Shown here: in pieces, positions 44,401 to 51,385 of the stretch
How positions within the stretch are numbered: the first letter of the stretch is position 1
Layout of the letters: each line of letters opens with the position of its first letter
Assembly (NCBI GenBank): GCA_944383305.1
Contig: CALWOZ010000006.1
Span: 1-64,000, forward strand
DNA length: 64,000 bases
Source: an uncultured Clostridia bacterium
GTDB lineage: Bacteria > Bacillota > Clostridia > Lachnospirales > CAG-274
Direction of reading: 5' to 3'
Translations under genes and position numbers: made by a program
Notes under the pieces: generated by a model
Seen by the model: the letters and a program-made list of their open reading frames with translations, nothing else
Told to the model about the DNA's origin: nothing
Database searches by the model: none

Positions 44401-46547
44401 AATTTTTCTATTTTTGGCAGTTTTACGGTTTTTAATCCACAGTTATAAAATGACTCATAACCTATACTTATTACTTCTGGCATTTCTATATTTTCTAGGT
44501 TATAACATCCTCTAAATGCCTGTTCATCTATAGTTTTTACTTTGGGTATTTCTACATTTACCAAGCTAATACAATCAGAAAACATTAAGTATCCTATACT
44601 TGTTACATTAGGCATTTTTATGCTTTTTAAACTAGTATTAACAAATGCTTTATTTGATACCTCTGTTACCTCATCTGGTAAAATTATACTTTCTAAATTT
44701 CCTATATATTTCTGTAAATAATATCCATCATCTATAATAAAACCATTGTTATTTATTGTATTTTTCCAGTATACGACTGCATTACTTTCCCAAGGTGCAT
44801 TTTCTGAGCCACTTACTTCATCCTTAGCTTTATTTGTTAGTCTAATTTCCTTTAAATTACTACAGCCAATAAATGCATTATTACCTATGCTTGTTACTTG
44901 TGACATTTCTACATTTGATAGACTACTACAGTAAAAAAATGCAGAATCACCTACACTTGTTACCTGTGGTATTTTTATACTTACTAGACTACTACAGGAA
45001 TCAAACATACCCTCTTCTATAATTGTTACTTGTGGCATTTCTACACTTGATAGACTACTACAATAATTAAATGCATATCGTTCTACCTTTGTTGCCTTTG
45101 GCATTTTTGCACTTACTAAATTATCACATTTATAAAATGCTCTAAATCCTATACTTATTACCTCTGGCATTTCTATACTTACTAGAGTAGTATAATCTTT
45201 AAATGCAAACTTTCCTATCTCTGTTATATGACTTGGTAAAACTATACTTGATGAATTTCCTATGTATTTTTGTAAATGATATCCTTCATCTATAATAAAA
45301 CCATTATCATTTTTTGTATCTTTCCAGTATACAATTGCATCACTTCCCCATGGAGCTTTTTCGGAGTTTTTCATTTCATTTTTATTTTTATTTGATATTC
45401 TAATTTCCTTTAAATTATTACAATTATAAAATACATTTTCTTCTATGTTTGTTGCCTCTGGTATTTCTATACTTTCTAAAATACTATAACCAAATGCATA
45501 ATTGCCTATACTTGTCGCCTTTGGTATTTCTACACTTTTTAATTTTTTACAGCTATAAAATGCCTCTTTTCCTATATTTGTTATTTCTGGTATTTTTACA
45601 CTCACTAAGTTACCACATCCAACAAATGCTTTCTCACCTATATTTATTACTTGGGGCATTTCTACACTTTCTACACTACAAGAATAAAATGCCTCTTTTC
45701 CTATTCTTGTTATATTTACTGTATTTAAGTTTACAAGTTTATTACAATTTTTAAAACTGCTGTTTCCTATACTAGTTACACTTGGTGAAAATTTTATCTC
45801 TGTTATAGGATTATTTTCAAATGCATTATTTCCTATGGTTGTTATTGCACTATCATCTGCAAAAGTTAATTTTGTAATACCTTTATTTATAAATGCATTG
45901 TCTGCTATGGCAGTTACCTCTTGATTTTTTATCATTCTAGGTAATGTAAGGTCTCCTATTTGAGCAGAACTTCCATTATATCCTGTAATAACTCCATTTG
46001 TTACTATTATACTATCTAAAATAGATGAATTTTTTGTTTCATCTTCTTTAATTTCATTTATATTTTGGATATTTTCATCAATTGGTATGTTTTCGCTATT
46101 TTCTTCATTTGATATATCTTGGTCTATGTTTTCGCTATTTTCTTCGTCTGATATATCTTCATCTATATTTTCGCTATTTTCTTCATCTGATATATCTTGG
46201 TCTATGTTTTCACTATTTTCTTCATTTGATATATCTTGGTCTATGTTTTCGCTATTTTCTTCATTTGATATATCTTGGTCTATGTTTTCACTATTTTCTT
46301 CATTTGATATATCTTGGTCTATGTTTTCGCTATTTTCTTCATCTGATATATCTTGGTCTATGTTTTCGCTATTTTCTTCGTCTGATATATCTTGCTCTAT
46401 ATTTTCTTCATTTGTATTTTCTATTATTTCAATATCTGCCAATTGGCTAGCTAAAATTAAATTTTGGGGTATAGATATTGTAGAAGAAGCTACAATAATA
46501 GCTAATATAGATGACAAAAGTTTATTTAATTTTGACTTTGACTTCAT
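41490..46547 (-). CDS. Giant BspA-like leucine-rich-repeat surface protein (1685 residues)
   Basis: N-terminal signal peptide (LLSSILAIIVASSTISIPQN). Residues 48-151 are eight 13-residue acidic repeats (ENIDQDISDEENS). Residues ~180-1110 are about thirty BspA/TpLRR (LRR_5) repeats (IPEATNIEENVFYNCNNLKE, GCSSLESIEMPKVESIG). Residues ~1200-1430 hold InlB-B/Flg_new repeats (FINWTDGSNQFNT, SGYNLDGWYKEKE). Next come six 12-residue Ser/Thr repeats (STESTSQTVSES) and an Asn-rich linker. Near the end, one membrane helix (ISLLIILLLILILIIIAYIV) precedes a short acidic cytoplasmic tail. There is no LPxTG motif. BspA-type proteins bind host matrix or other bacteria. GGGAGG precedes the ATG. Confidence 0.92.
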   Translation of the reverse strand: MKSKSKLNKLLSSILAIIVASSTISIPQNLILASQLADIEIIENTNEENIEQDISDEENSENIDQDISDEENSENIDQDISNEENSENIDQDISNEENSENIDQDISNEENSENIDQDISDEENSENIDEDISDEENSENIDQDISNEENSENIPIDENIQNINEIKEDETKNSSILDSIIVTNGVITGYNGSSAQIGDLTLPRMIKNQEVTAIADNAFINKGITKLTFADDSAITTIGNNAFENNPITEIKFSPSVTSIGNSSFKNCNKLVNLNTVNITRIGKEAFYSCSVESVEMPQVINIGEKAFVGCGNLVSVKIPEITNIGKEAFYSCKKLKSVEIPKATSIGNYAFGYSILESIEIPEATNIEENVFYNCNNLKEIRISNKNKNEMKNSEKAPWGSDAIVYWKDTKNDNGFIIDEGYHLQKYIGNSSSIVLPSHITEIGKFAFKDYTTLVSIEMPEVISIGFRAFYKCDNLVSAKMPKATKVERYAFNYCSSLSSVEMPQVTIIEEGMFDSCSSLVSIKIPQVTSVGDSAFFYCSSLSNVEMSQVTSIGNNAFIGCSNLKEIRLTNKAKDEVSGSENAPWESNAVVYWKNTINNNGFIIDDGYYLQKYIGNLESIILPDEVTEVSNKAFVNTSLKSIKMPNVTSIGYLMFSDCISLVNVEIPKVKTIDEQAFRGCYNLENIEMPEVISIGYESFYNCGLKTVKLPKIEKLDYGAFDACSSLESVELTSKNITSIGGSNVFPDNCVLKMPNHTKEEIDKIDADFNYPWGAKYVLYKGINIDSTDSFVFTTDGGIERYIGNKTEITIPEYLEIKGTKTSQKITHIKDYAFKGFFITSVSMPKIESIGNYAFQYSNGLISIEMPEVKTIGNYAFQNCENLKSVEMSKVESIGSYAFNDCRYLKSIQSPNLISIKDYAFNGCSSLESIEMPKVESIGYCTFQNCGNLKNLEFPELIIIGGSSFDGCSSLESIEMPKVESIGDYTFKNCRNLKSIDISNLTKIGTDFFYGCSSLTSVKMSNIETISYSVFDGCTSLESITIPKTTKTIYSSAFRNTPNLKAIYVEQYVKASTDKGQNYDGVIPQGQDPSVPIYYLGQFIKIDTNVTRKDANEFNINVVYNGYGEVLTEIKATDKNDETQNLNDREERNYVYDIQDLTKLSDKEYKFTGSGQFKNSPSNLSKTFSESTYIKGFVNYIDTSGNHLKDVPADTKHYTKGEEITLTSAQPQGQGLFLGWSLTPNGTSSDVISTVKMNDTNINLYPVFDANAVKATLTLNYGYPKDKPKTEVISTYVGVKYNLPTIQDDTNLNRKGYKFINWTDGSNQFNTTIDITSDTTLYANWEQKDVTINYHLNDGTMAGSSNDIFSETVKFEDSYTLKTATKSGYNLDGWYKEKELINKVTNLWDSIEDNGQDTLTIDVYAKWNKKNTPPSPDTSGTTTESSTESTSQTVSESNTESTSQTVSESSTESTSQTVSESSTESTSQTVSESSTESTSQTVSENSTESTSQTVPGGNNTENTSVDNQTETTTNDNQVTPPIIDGGNNNDNNGGNNNELDNNTEENVNVQIPDNNVYTFGNLEVITPEYEELARQAIQNIVPDREAIDTSIDNILENASNNGAQINERRLTEKPAFGFGAEGNISLLIILLLILILIIIAYIVKKQIIDKEKNKNEEDDDEKDNSSLTV
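42016..42231. repeat. 36-bp tandem repeats encoding the Ser/Thr linker
   Basis: Six near-identical 36-base units (coding STESTSQTVSES on the minus strand) inside the BspA-like gene. Copy number is likely to vary by slippage or recombination without breaking the frame. Confidence 0.88.
46095..46406. repeat. 39-bp tandem repeats encoding the acidic N-terminal region
   Basis: Eight units of 39 bases (coding ENIDQDISxEENS, minus strand), with D/N and D/E variants. The translated repeats keep frame when units are lost or gained. Confidence 0.9.
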
Positions 46548-46655
46548 AAAATTACCTCCCTTAAAAATTACAAAGACAAAAAGACTACCTTAAATTTAAT
46601 TTTTAAAAATTTAAGCCAGTTTATTCTAAAAATATATATGGTTTACAAAAGATAT

Positions 46656-46721
46656 TTAATATACCCCCCCCCCGTTAGTTCTGAGAGTATTATTTAAGTT
46701 TATATTATAAGTTTTTCCCAT
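46656..46721 (-). CDS. 21-codon leader ORF containing a G10 tract, upstream of the BspA-like gene
   Basis: AAGGAGGG stands 6 bases before the ATG (46721). The frame reads MGKTYNINLNNTLRTN, three Gly codons from a run of ten G (plus-strand C10, 46664-46673), VY and a stop. With 11 G the frame would run on to ILNIFCKPYIFLE; with 9 it stops after about eight codons beyond the tract. It lies between a consensus promoter (46749-46777) and the BspA-like gene. A G10 run in such AT-rich DNA is striking. It may be a slippage-prone leader peptide or the remains of a gene. Confidence 0.5.
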   Translation of the reverse strand: MGKTYNINLNNTLRTNGGGVY

Positions 46722-46748
46722 AATTATCCCTCCTTTACTTTTTTCTTA

Positions 46749-46777
46749 ATTTTAACACTTTTTCTATTTTTCGTCAA
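46749..46777 (-). promoter_or_regulatory. Sigma-A promoter of the leader ORF and BspA-like gene
   Basis: On the minus strand TTGACG (46772-46777), a 17-base spacer and TAAAAT (46749-46754). The leader ATG is 27 bases downstream and the BspA-like ATG about 200 bases downstream. Confidence 0.7.
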
Positions 46778-46786
46778 TACTTTTAT

Positions 46787-46816
46787 AAAAAAAGACTAGA
46801 TAAAAATCTAGCCTTT
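46787..46816 (-). terminator. Terminator of the lipoprotein gene
   Basis: A hairpin whose minus-strand RNA pairs AAAAGGCTAGAT with ATCTAGTCTTTT (one G-U) and then runs into T7. It begins 5 bases after the stop and isolates the BspA-like unit. Confidence 0.8.
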
Positions 46817-46820
46817 TTAT

Positions 46821-47804
46821 TTACTGTATTGGCATATATTTTACTTTCCAAACACCATCACTATCTTTTATCATATCCATAGCCATTGGATGATCTGCTA
46901 CGAGTTCATATTCAATATAACCGTTGTTTTCATCATCAACTAAAAATTTACCTTTTTCTACTGCTTTAATATTAGTTATATATTGCTCTTTTATTGTTTT
47001 ATCTAATCCTTTTATTATTTTTATATATTCATCTTTTGTAGGTTTTTCACTATTTTCACTATATAAACTATAAGCTAAGTCATATTCTTCTTCCATTATA
47101 GCTTGTGCATAAAATTTAGCTATTGTAATAGGTTCAAGATTTAATAATGATTTAATGTTTCTATCTGCTTTATAGCTATCATATGTTTTTTGTTCACTTG
47201 ATGATAAATATCCTGTTACAGAATATGGTTTATTATTTGGTGTACTATTATTATCTATTTTAAAAGCAAAAACATATATACAAGTTCCTTCTTCCCATTT
47301 GACAGTAATATTATATATTAATCCTTGTAAATATTTATCACTATTGTCATAAGAATGAATAAAGTCTATAAATTTATTATCTTTAGAGTTTTTAATTTGT
47401 ACATCTTCTTTATAGTTTTGACTTCTATCTTGTTTTATATATGTTTTTTCTACCTTTACTTCTTTAGGTATATTATTACTAAAATCCAGTCTAATTTCCT
47501 CTTCTAATTCTAGTTGTGATAATTCATTTTGGTCTAATTTATCTATAAAATCACTTTCTGATTTTAAGTAATCATCTTGATTTACTGTGTTACCTTCCCA
47601 TTCATAAATAAATTTTTCATATGGTATATCACCATTTTTAGTATATATAGATATATTTGTACTATCTTGTTGTGTTTCTTCTTCATTATTAGCTGATGTA
47701 GACATATCACTTGTACTTTCACTTGTTGTTTCTGTGTTTTGTTTGTTACAACCAACTAAACTAATAACAAATATTATACTTAATATTATTATTTTATTTT
47801 TCAT
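46821..47804 (-). CDS. Hypothetical lipoprotein
   Basis: 327 residues. Lipoprotein signal peptide MKNKIIILSIIFVISLVGC with the lipobox Cys at ~19, then a Ser/Thr/Glu/Gln-rich spacer (residues 20-50). The C-terminal ~120 residues (TIAKFYAQAIMEEEYDLAYS, NGYIEYELVADHP) resemble the NTF2-like/DUF4878-type modules common in Firmicute lipoproteins, but I cannot name the family firmly. It probably sits on the outer face of the membrane. Own terminator; the promoter lies in the gap to hflX. Confidence 0.72.
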   Translation of the reverse strand: MKNKIIILSIIFVISLVGCNKQNTETTSESTSDMSTSANNEEETQQDSTNISIYTKNGDIPYEKFIYEWEGNTVNQDDYLKSESDFIDKLDQNELSQLELEEEIRLDFSNNIPKEVKVEKTYIKQDRSQNYKEDVQIKNSKDNKFIDFIHSYDNSDKYLQGLIYNITVKWEEGTCIYVFAFKIDNNSTPNNKPYSVTGYLSSSEQKTYDSYKADRNIKSLLNLEPITIAKFYAQAIMEEEYDLAYSLYSENSEKPTKDEYIKIIKGLDKTIKEQYITNIKAVEKGKFLVDDENNGYIEYELVADHPMAMDMIKDSDGVWKVKYMPIQ

Positions 47805-47842
47805 AAAATCACCCTCTTATAATGCTAATCTTTTGTATAAAG

Positions 47843-49126
47843 TTAATTATTAATAATAAATTCTTTAAGTCTATTTTCCATTTCTTCGTCTGCATATATT
47901 TCAAAAAACATTCCATCATCTCTATTATCATTTTGTATAATTTCACACCTACCGTGTATTTTACCAACAACATTAGATTTTTCATATGGTATTAATATCC
48001 TTATAGATTTTTTAAAACTTTTAACAACTTCTTCTATTGTATTTAAAAGATTTTCTATACCGTCACCTTTTTTAGCGGATATTTCTAATGTGTACATAGA
48101 AAAGTCGTCTTTAGGTAATGGTCTTAATATATTATCTTTATCTACTTTATTATACGCAGTAATTATAGGTTTGTTTAAACAATCTAAATCTTTTAACGTT
48201 TTGTATACTATATTCATTTGTTCTTCTCTAGCATTGTTAGAACTGTCTACAACGTGGACTAATACATCTGCATATTTTGTTTCTTCTAAAGTAGCTCTAA
48301 AGGCTTTTATAAGGTTATGTGGCAGTTTTTGTATAAATCCTACTGTATCTGTAAAAAGATACTCTCTTCCCGATTGTAGTTCTATTTTTCTTGTGGTAGT
48401 GTCTAACGTAGCAAAAAGCTTATCCATAGCTAAAACATCTGATTTTGTGACACAATTCATAAGAGTTGACTTACCAGCATTAGTATATCCAACAAAGGCA
48501 ACTATTGGTTGTTTATTTTTTAGTCTTTTTTCTCTCATTATTTGTCTATGTTTTTCTATATATTTAAGTTCTTTGTTAAGTTCTGCTATTCTATCGGATA
48601 TGTTTCTTCTATCTACCTCTAACTTTTTCTCACCAGGTCCTCTGGTGCCTATGCCTCCACCTAGACGGCTCATATCTTTGCCTTGACCTACTAAATGTGT
48701 AAGTTTATATCTAAGCTGTGCTAATTCTACTTGTACCTTACCTTCTGCTGAATTTGCTCTTTTTGCAAATATGTCTAGTATAACAAGTGTTCTATTCATT
48801 ATTTTAACATTAAGCATACTTGTCATATTTTTCATTTGACTAGATGTAAGTTCATCATCACACACAATTCCTGTGGCTCCTAACTCCTCTACATATGCTT
48901 TTAACTCTTGTATTTTACCTTTACCAAAATAGTGGGCTTTATGTATGCCCTCTCTTTTTTGTATCATACGTCCTATGACTGTGGCTCCTGCTGTTTCTAC
49001 AAGTTCTTCTAATTCATCTAAACTAGCATCTATATTCATTAAATCTTTTTCATTATCTATTCCTATTAATACTACTTTCTCTTCTATATCTTTTGTTTCA
49101 TAAGTTTTTGTTTGATTTTTTTCCAT
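47843..49126 (-). CDS. hflX: GTPase HflX
   Basis: 427 residues. The N-terminal HflX domain (ASLDELEELVETAGATVIGR, YFGKGKIQELKAYVEELGAT) and the glycine-rich linker GGGIGTRGPGEKKLEVDRR are diagnostic. The G domain has P-loop FVGYTNAGKSTLMN, switch II DTVGFIQKLPHNLIKAFRAT and NKVD-type AYNKVD. HflX binds the 50S subunit and rescues stalled or hibernating ribosomes. It is monocistronic; the start follows GGTGGGAT. Confidence 0.95.
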   Translation of the reverse strand: MEKNQTKTYETKDIEEKVVLIGIDNEKDLMNIDASLDELEELVETAGATVIGRMIQKREGIHKAHYFGKGKIQELKAYVEELGATGIVCDDELTSSQMKNMTSMLNVKIMNRTLVILDIFAKRANSAEGKVQVELAQLRYKLTHLVGQGKDMSRLGGGIGTRGPGEKKLEVDRRNISDRIAELNKELKYIEKHRQIMREKRLKNKQPIVAFVGYTNAGKSTLMNCVTKSDVLAMDKLFATLDTTTRKIELQSGREYLFTDTVGFIQKLPHNLIKAFRATLEETKYADVLVHVVDSSNNAREEQMNIVYKTLKDLDCLNKPIITAYNKVDKDNILRPLPKDDFSMYTLEISAKKGDGIENLLNTIEEVVKSFKKSIRILIPYEKSNVVGKIHGRCEIIQNDNRDDGMFFEIYADEEMENRLKEFIINN

Positions 49127-49686
49127 TATATCCCACCTTTTGTAATATTAATATATAATAATTATAACACATATATATCTTTTTTACTACAAAATATTTA
49201 ATTTATCATTAGTTGCATTTATATACATATTTTTAAATTTTTAATAAGTATATGTCTTATTATTAATCAAAAATTTAACTTTAACCAATTTTTTTGATAA
49301 TTTAGCTATTCCTATTATACTTCTACAAGTTATTTTAAATATTAAATAGTATATATATGTAAACCATTTAAAGTAAACTATTTAAACAAAGCTTAAAATA
49401 AGTCTAAAGCGTAAATAATAAGTTTATTTTATCTAATACATAATTCTTATAAGTCACTATAAATAAATCATTATTCCATACCATATTTCTGTCTTGTATC
49501 GTAATCAAAAACTATAAACCTACACCAATAATCCCTCTTACTTATAAACAATATAACTACTGCACCAAACATAACTGTAAGGCTATCTTTGCATAATGAT
49601 TATTTTAACTATACTAATGGTCAAAATCTACGAAAGGCTACTGTAAAATCCAATACTATACTTATTGAATTGGTATATAATTCCAA
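49127..49686. other. Long intergenic region; repeat fragment and possible remnants only
   Basis: Contains the hflX upstream region, a dispersed-repeat fragment at 49287-49326 (CAATTTTTTTGATA and GCTATTCCTATTAT), and a 52-codon start-less plus frame at 49532-49690 (TVRLSLHNDYFNYTNGQNLR). That frame and a short minus-strand frame (MFGAVVILFISKRDYWCRF) may be relics. No gene can be supported. Confidence 0.4.
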
Positions 49687-50106
49687 CTAATTCTTAGATT
49701 CATAATACATATAAGTAAAAATTTCTGAAAACATTGATATAGTAAATACAAATGATACCCCTATTCCCATTAAAATAAATCCTTCATAATCAGACACCTT
49801 TCCCATTACCAGTAAAACAAGCATAAATACAAAAGATATAATCTGCGTTAGCTTAAAGGATTTACTTTTTGATTTCAATTCAATTAGTCTATTTCTCTCG
49901 TCCAGTTCTTTTAGCCTATCCTCTCTTGCCATTTTTTGTGACAGGCTTCGTGTTATTGTTCCAAATCCCAATACAAACAAAACTACTATCAAGATAATTC
50001 CATTTATATCTAAATCATTGTTCATAATGCTTGTTACCAGATTTAATGTACCTAAACCTGCCATAAAAACACCAGAAACAAATACTTTTTTATTATAAAT
50101 CTTCAT
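49687..50106 (-). CDS. Four-helix membrane protein partnered with an XRE regulator
   Basis: 139 residues: two N-terminal helices (VFVSGVFMAGLGTLNLVTSI, IILIVVLFVLGFGTI), a charged middle with EDRLKELDERNRLIELKSKS, and two C-terminal helices. The charged ERNRLI segment is like that of small DUF2178-type membrane proteins that are encoded with XRE regulators. Its start overlaps the XRE stop by 14 bases. Codon use is less AT-biased than in neighbours, suggesting transfer. Function unknown. Confidence 0.72.
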   Translation of the reverse strand: MKIYNKKVFVSGVFMAGLGTLNLVTSIMNNDLDINGIILIVVLFVLGFGTITRSLSQKMAREDRLKELDERNRLIELKSKSKSFKLTQIISFVFMLVLLVMGKVSDYEGFILMGIGVSFVFTISMFSEIFTYMYYESKN

Positions 50107-50323
50107 ACTGCTTATCCTCCAATTCCTTATTTTCTTTTAAACAACATAAATCCTCAACTGTTACGCCGAATACTTGTGCTATTCTGTACGCCAACATAAG
50201 AGAAGGACTATACTGCTCTTTCTCGATTGAAATAATTGTTCTTGAAGAAACGTGAACCAAATCAGCTAATTGCTGTTGCGTCATTTTTGTCGCTGTTCGT
50301 AATTCTTTTACTCTTGTTTTCAT
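50093..50323 (-). CDS. XRE family transcriptional regulator
   Basis: 76 residues, mostly one HTH_3 domain: VKELRTATKMTQQQLADLVH, VSSRTIISIEKEQYSPSLML, FGVTVEDLC. It is the short type that ends with an acidic tail and is followed by a membrane protein. GGGAG precedes the ATG. A strong palindrome just upstream (50357-50374) is a likely operator, so it probably controls its own operon. Confidence 0.9.
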   Translation of the reverse strand: MKTRVKELRTATKMTQQQLADLVHVSSRTIISIEKEQYSPSLMLAYRIAQVFGVTVEDLCCLKENKELEDKQYEDL

Positions 50324-50340
50324 ATACTCCCTTCCATCAA

Positions 50341-50374
50341 TATGAAGTTTACTTCTTATGAAGTTAACTTCATA
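50341..50374. promoter_or_regulatory. Tandem palindromic operator upstream of the XRE/membrane pair
   Basis: TATGAAGTTAACTTCATA at 50357-50374 is a perfect 18-bp palindrome; an imperfect copy, TATGAAGTTTACTTCTTA, abuts it at 50341-50358. Both lie within 50 bases of the XRE start. Confidence 0.7.
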
Positions 50375-50565
50375 TTAGCATATGAATATACAAATGTCAA
50401 TAAAACATAAAATTAATTTTACATTTTACCATATATCAAATCCCTACTAACTTATCAACAAGTTATCATAATATTTCCTAAATTCTATTCTCTATTTTCT
50501 CAAATTTCTAAACACATCATTTCTAGTCAAACTAAAAGTAAATCCATAGCTTAACTAAAAAAAAT

Positions 50566-50593
50566 AAAAGCTATGGTATTTACCATAGCTTAA
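50566..50593 (-). terminator. Terminator of spoVG
   Basis: An 11-bp perfect stem AAGCTATGGTA / TACCATAGCTT with a 2-base loop, 13 bases past the stop, followed on the minus strand by a T-rich run. Confidence 0.8.
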
Positions 50594-50605
50594 ATATATT
50601 TTTAA

Positions 50606-50899
50606 TTATTGTGTGATTGCACTTTCTTGTATGCTTTCATCTTCTAAAAGAACTTGTTCATATTTTGCTAAAATAGCTTGTTGAAGACTTTCTCTAGCTG
50701 AAGAGTTGATAGGATGTGCTATATCTCTAAATTCTCCATTGCTAGTTTTTCTACTAGGCATAGCTATAAATAAACCTTTTTCGCCTTCTATTACTTTTAT
50801 GTCGTGTATAACAAGTTCATTGTCAATAGTAATAGAAACTATTGCTTTCATTTTTCCTTCTTGATTAACTTTTCTAATTCTTACGTCTGTAATATTCAT
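50606..50899 (-). CDS. spoVG: Septation/sporulation regulator SpoVG
   Basis: 97 residues, the normal SpoVG length, with the full family pattern [40 protein letters not shown] and [17 protein letters not shown]. SpoVG is a DNA/RNA-binding regulator of cell division, sporulation and surface genes in Firmicutes. Monocistronic. AGGAGGAG stands 7 bases before the ATG and adjoins a long inverted repeat in the leader (50915-50983). Confidence 0.96.
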   Translation of the reverse strand: MNITDVRIRKVNQEGKMKAIVSITIDNELVIHDIKVIEGEKGLFIAMPSRKTSNGEFRDIAHPINSSARESLQQAILAKYEQVLLEDESIQESAITQ

Positions 50900-51385
50900 A
50901 GATAAATCTCCTCCTATAAAGTAGAATAAAATATACTAAAGGTTTATACCAAAAGTATTAATATAATGTGGTTCTACTTTATACCTAAAAATTATGTAAT
51001 CATTTTGGGTATTAAAATTTAATAAGTAAAACCTATGTGATGATAAATACATTATATAACTATTTTATATAAATTGCAATATTTTTTTTATTTGTTTTTT
51101 TATTTTTTTATAAATTTGTTAGATTGTTTTTTTATACATTGTTTAATTATTATAAATAAATTATTATTTATACAAGATAAAAATATTATTTTTAACAATA
51201 TGATTTTTTTAGTACCATTTATATATATTCGTTTATAATTTTGATAATAATATAAAATATAAAGTAAAATCAATAGTTGCTAAAATATAACAATATATAT
51301 ATAATATATTTAGTTGTGTAATAATTTAATTTTTGTAATAAAATATTATTAAATAGTTATTATTATGTTAGGAGATTTATTTAAT
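50900..51385. other. Intergenic region between divergent spoVG and murC
   Basis: Extremely AT-rich, no gene. The spoVG leader holds TATAAAGTAGAA (50915-50926) and TTCTACTTTATA (50972-50983), a perfect 12-bp inverted repeat that could fold in mRNA next to the ribosome site. The remainder must carry both promoters, but none can be singled out. Confidence 0.5.

Noticed and set aside
42016..46406. Tandem repeats as CRISPR arrays
   Set aside because: The repeat units are contiguous with no spacers, lie in a coding frame and translate into regular linkers. No cas genes are present.
46082..46593. Long plus-strand frames opposite the start of the BspA-like gene
   Set aside because: They are antisense reads of the 39-bp repeats and signal-peptide region, with Ser/Phe-rich low complexity and no ribosome site.
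49532..49690. 52-codon plus frame reading TVRLSLHNDYFNYTNGQNLR
   Set aside because: Protein-like in look but has no start codon or ribosome site, is bounded by stops and overlaps the end of a supported gene. At most a relic.
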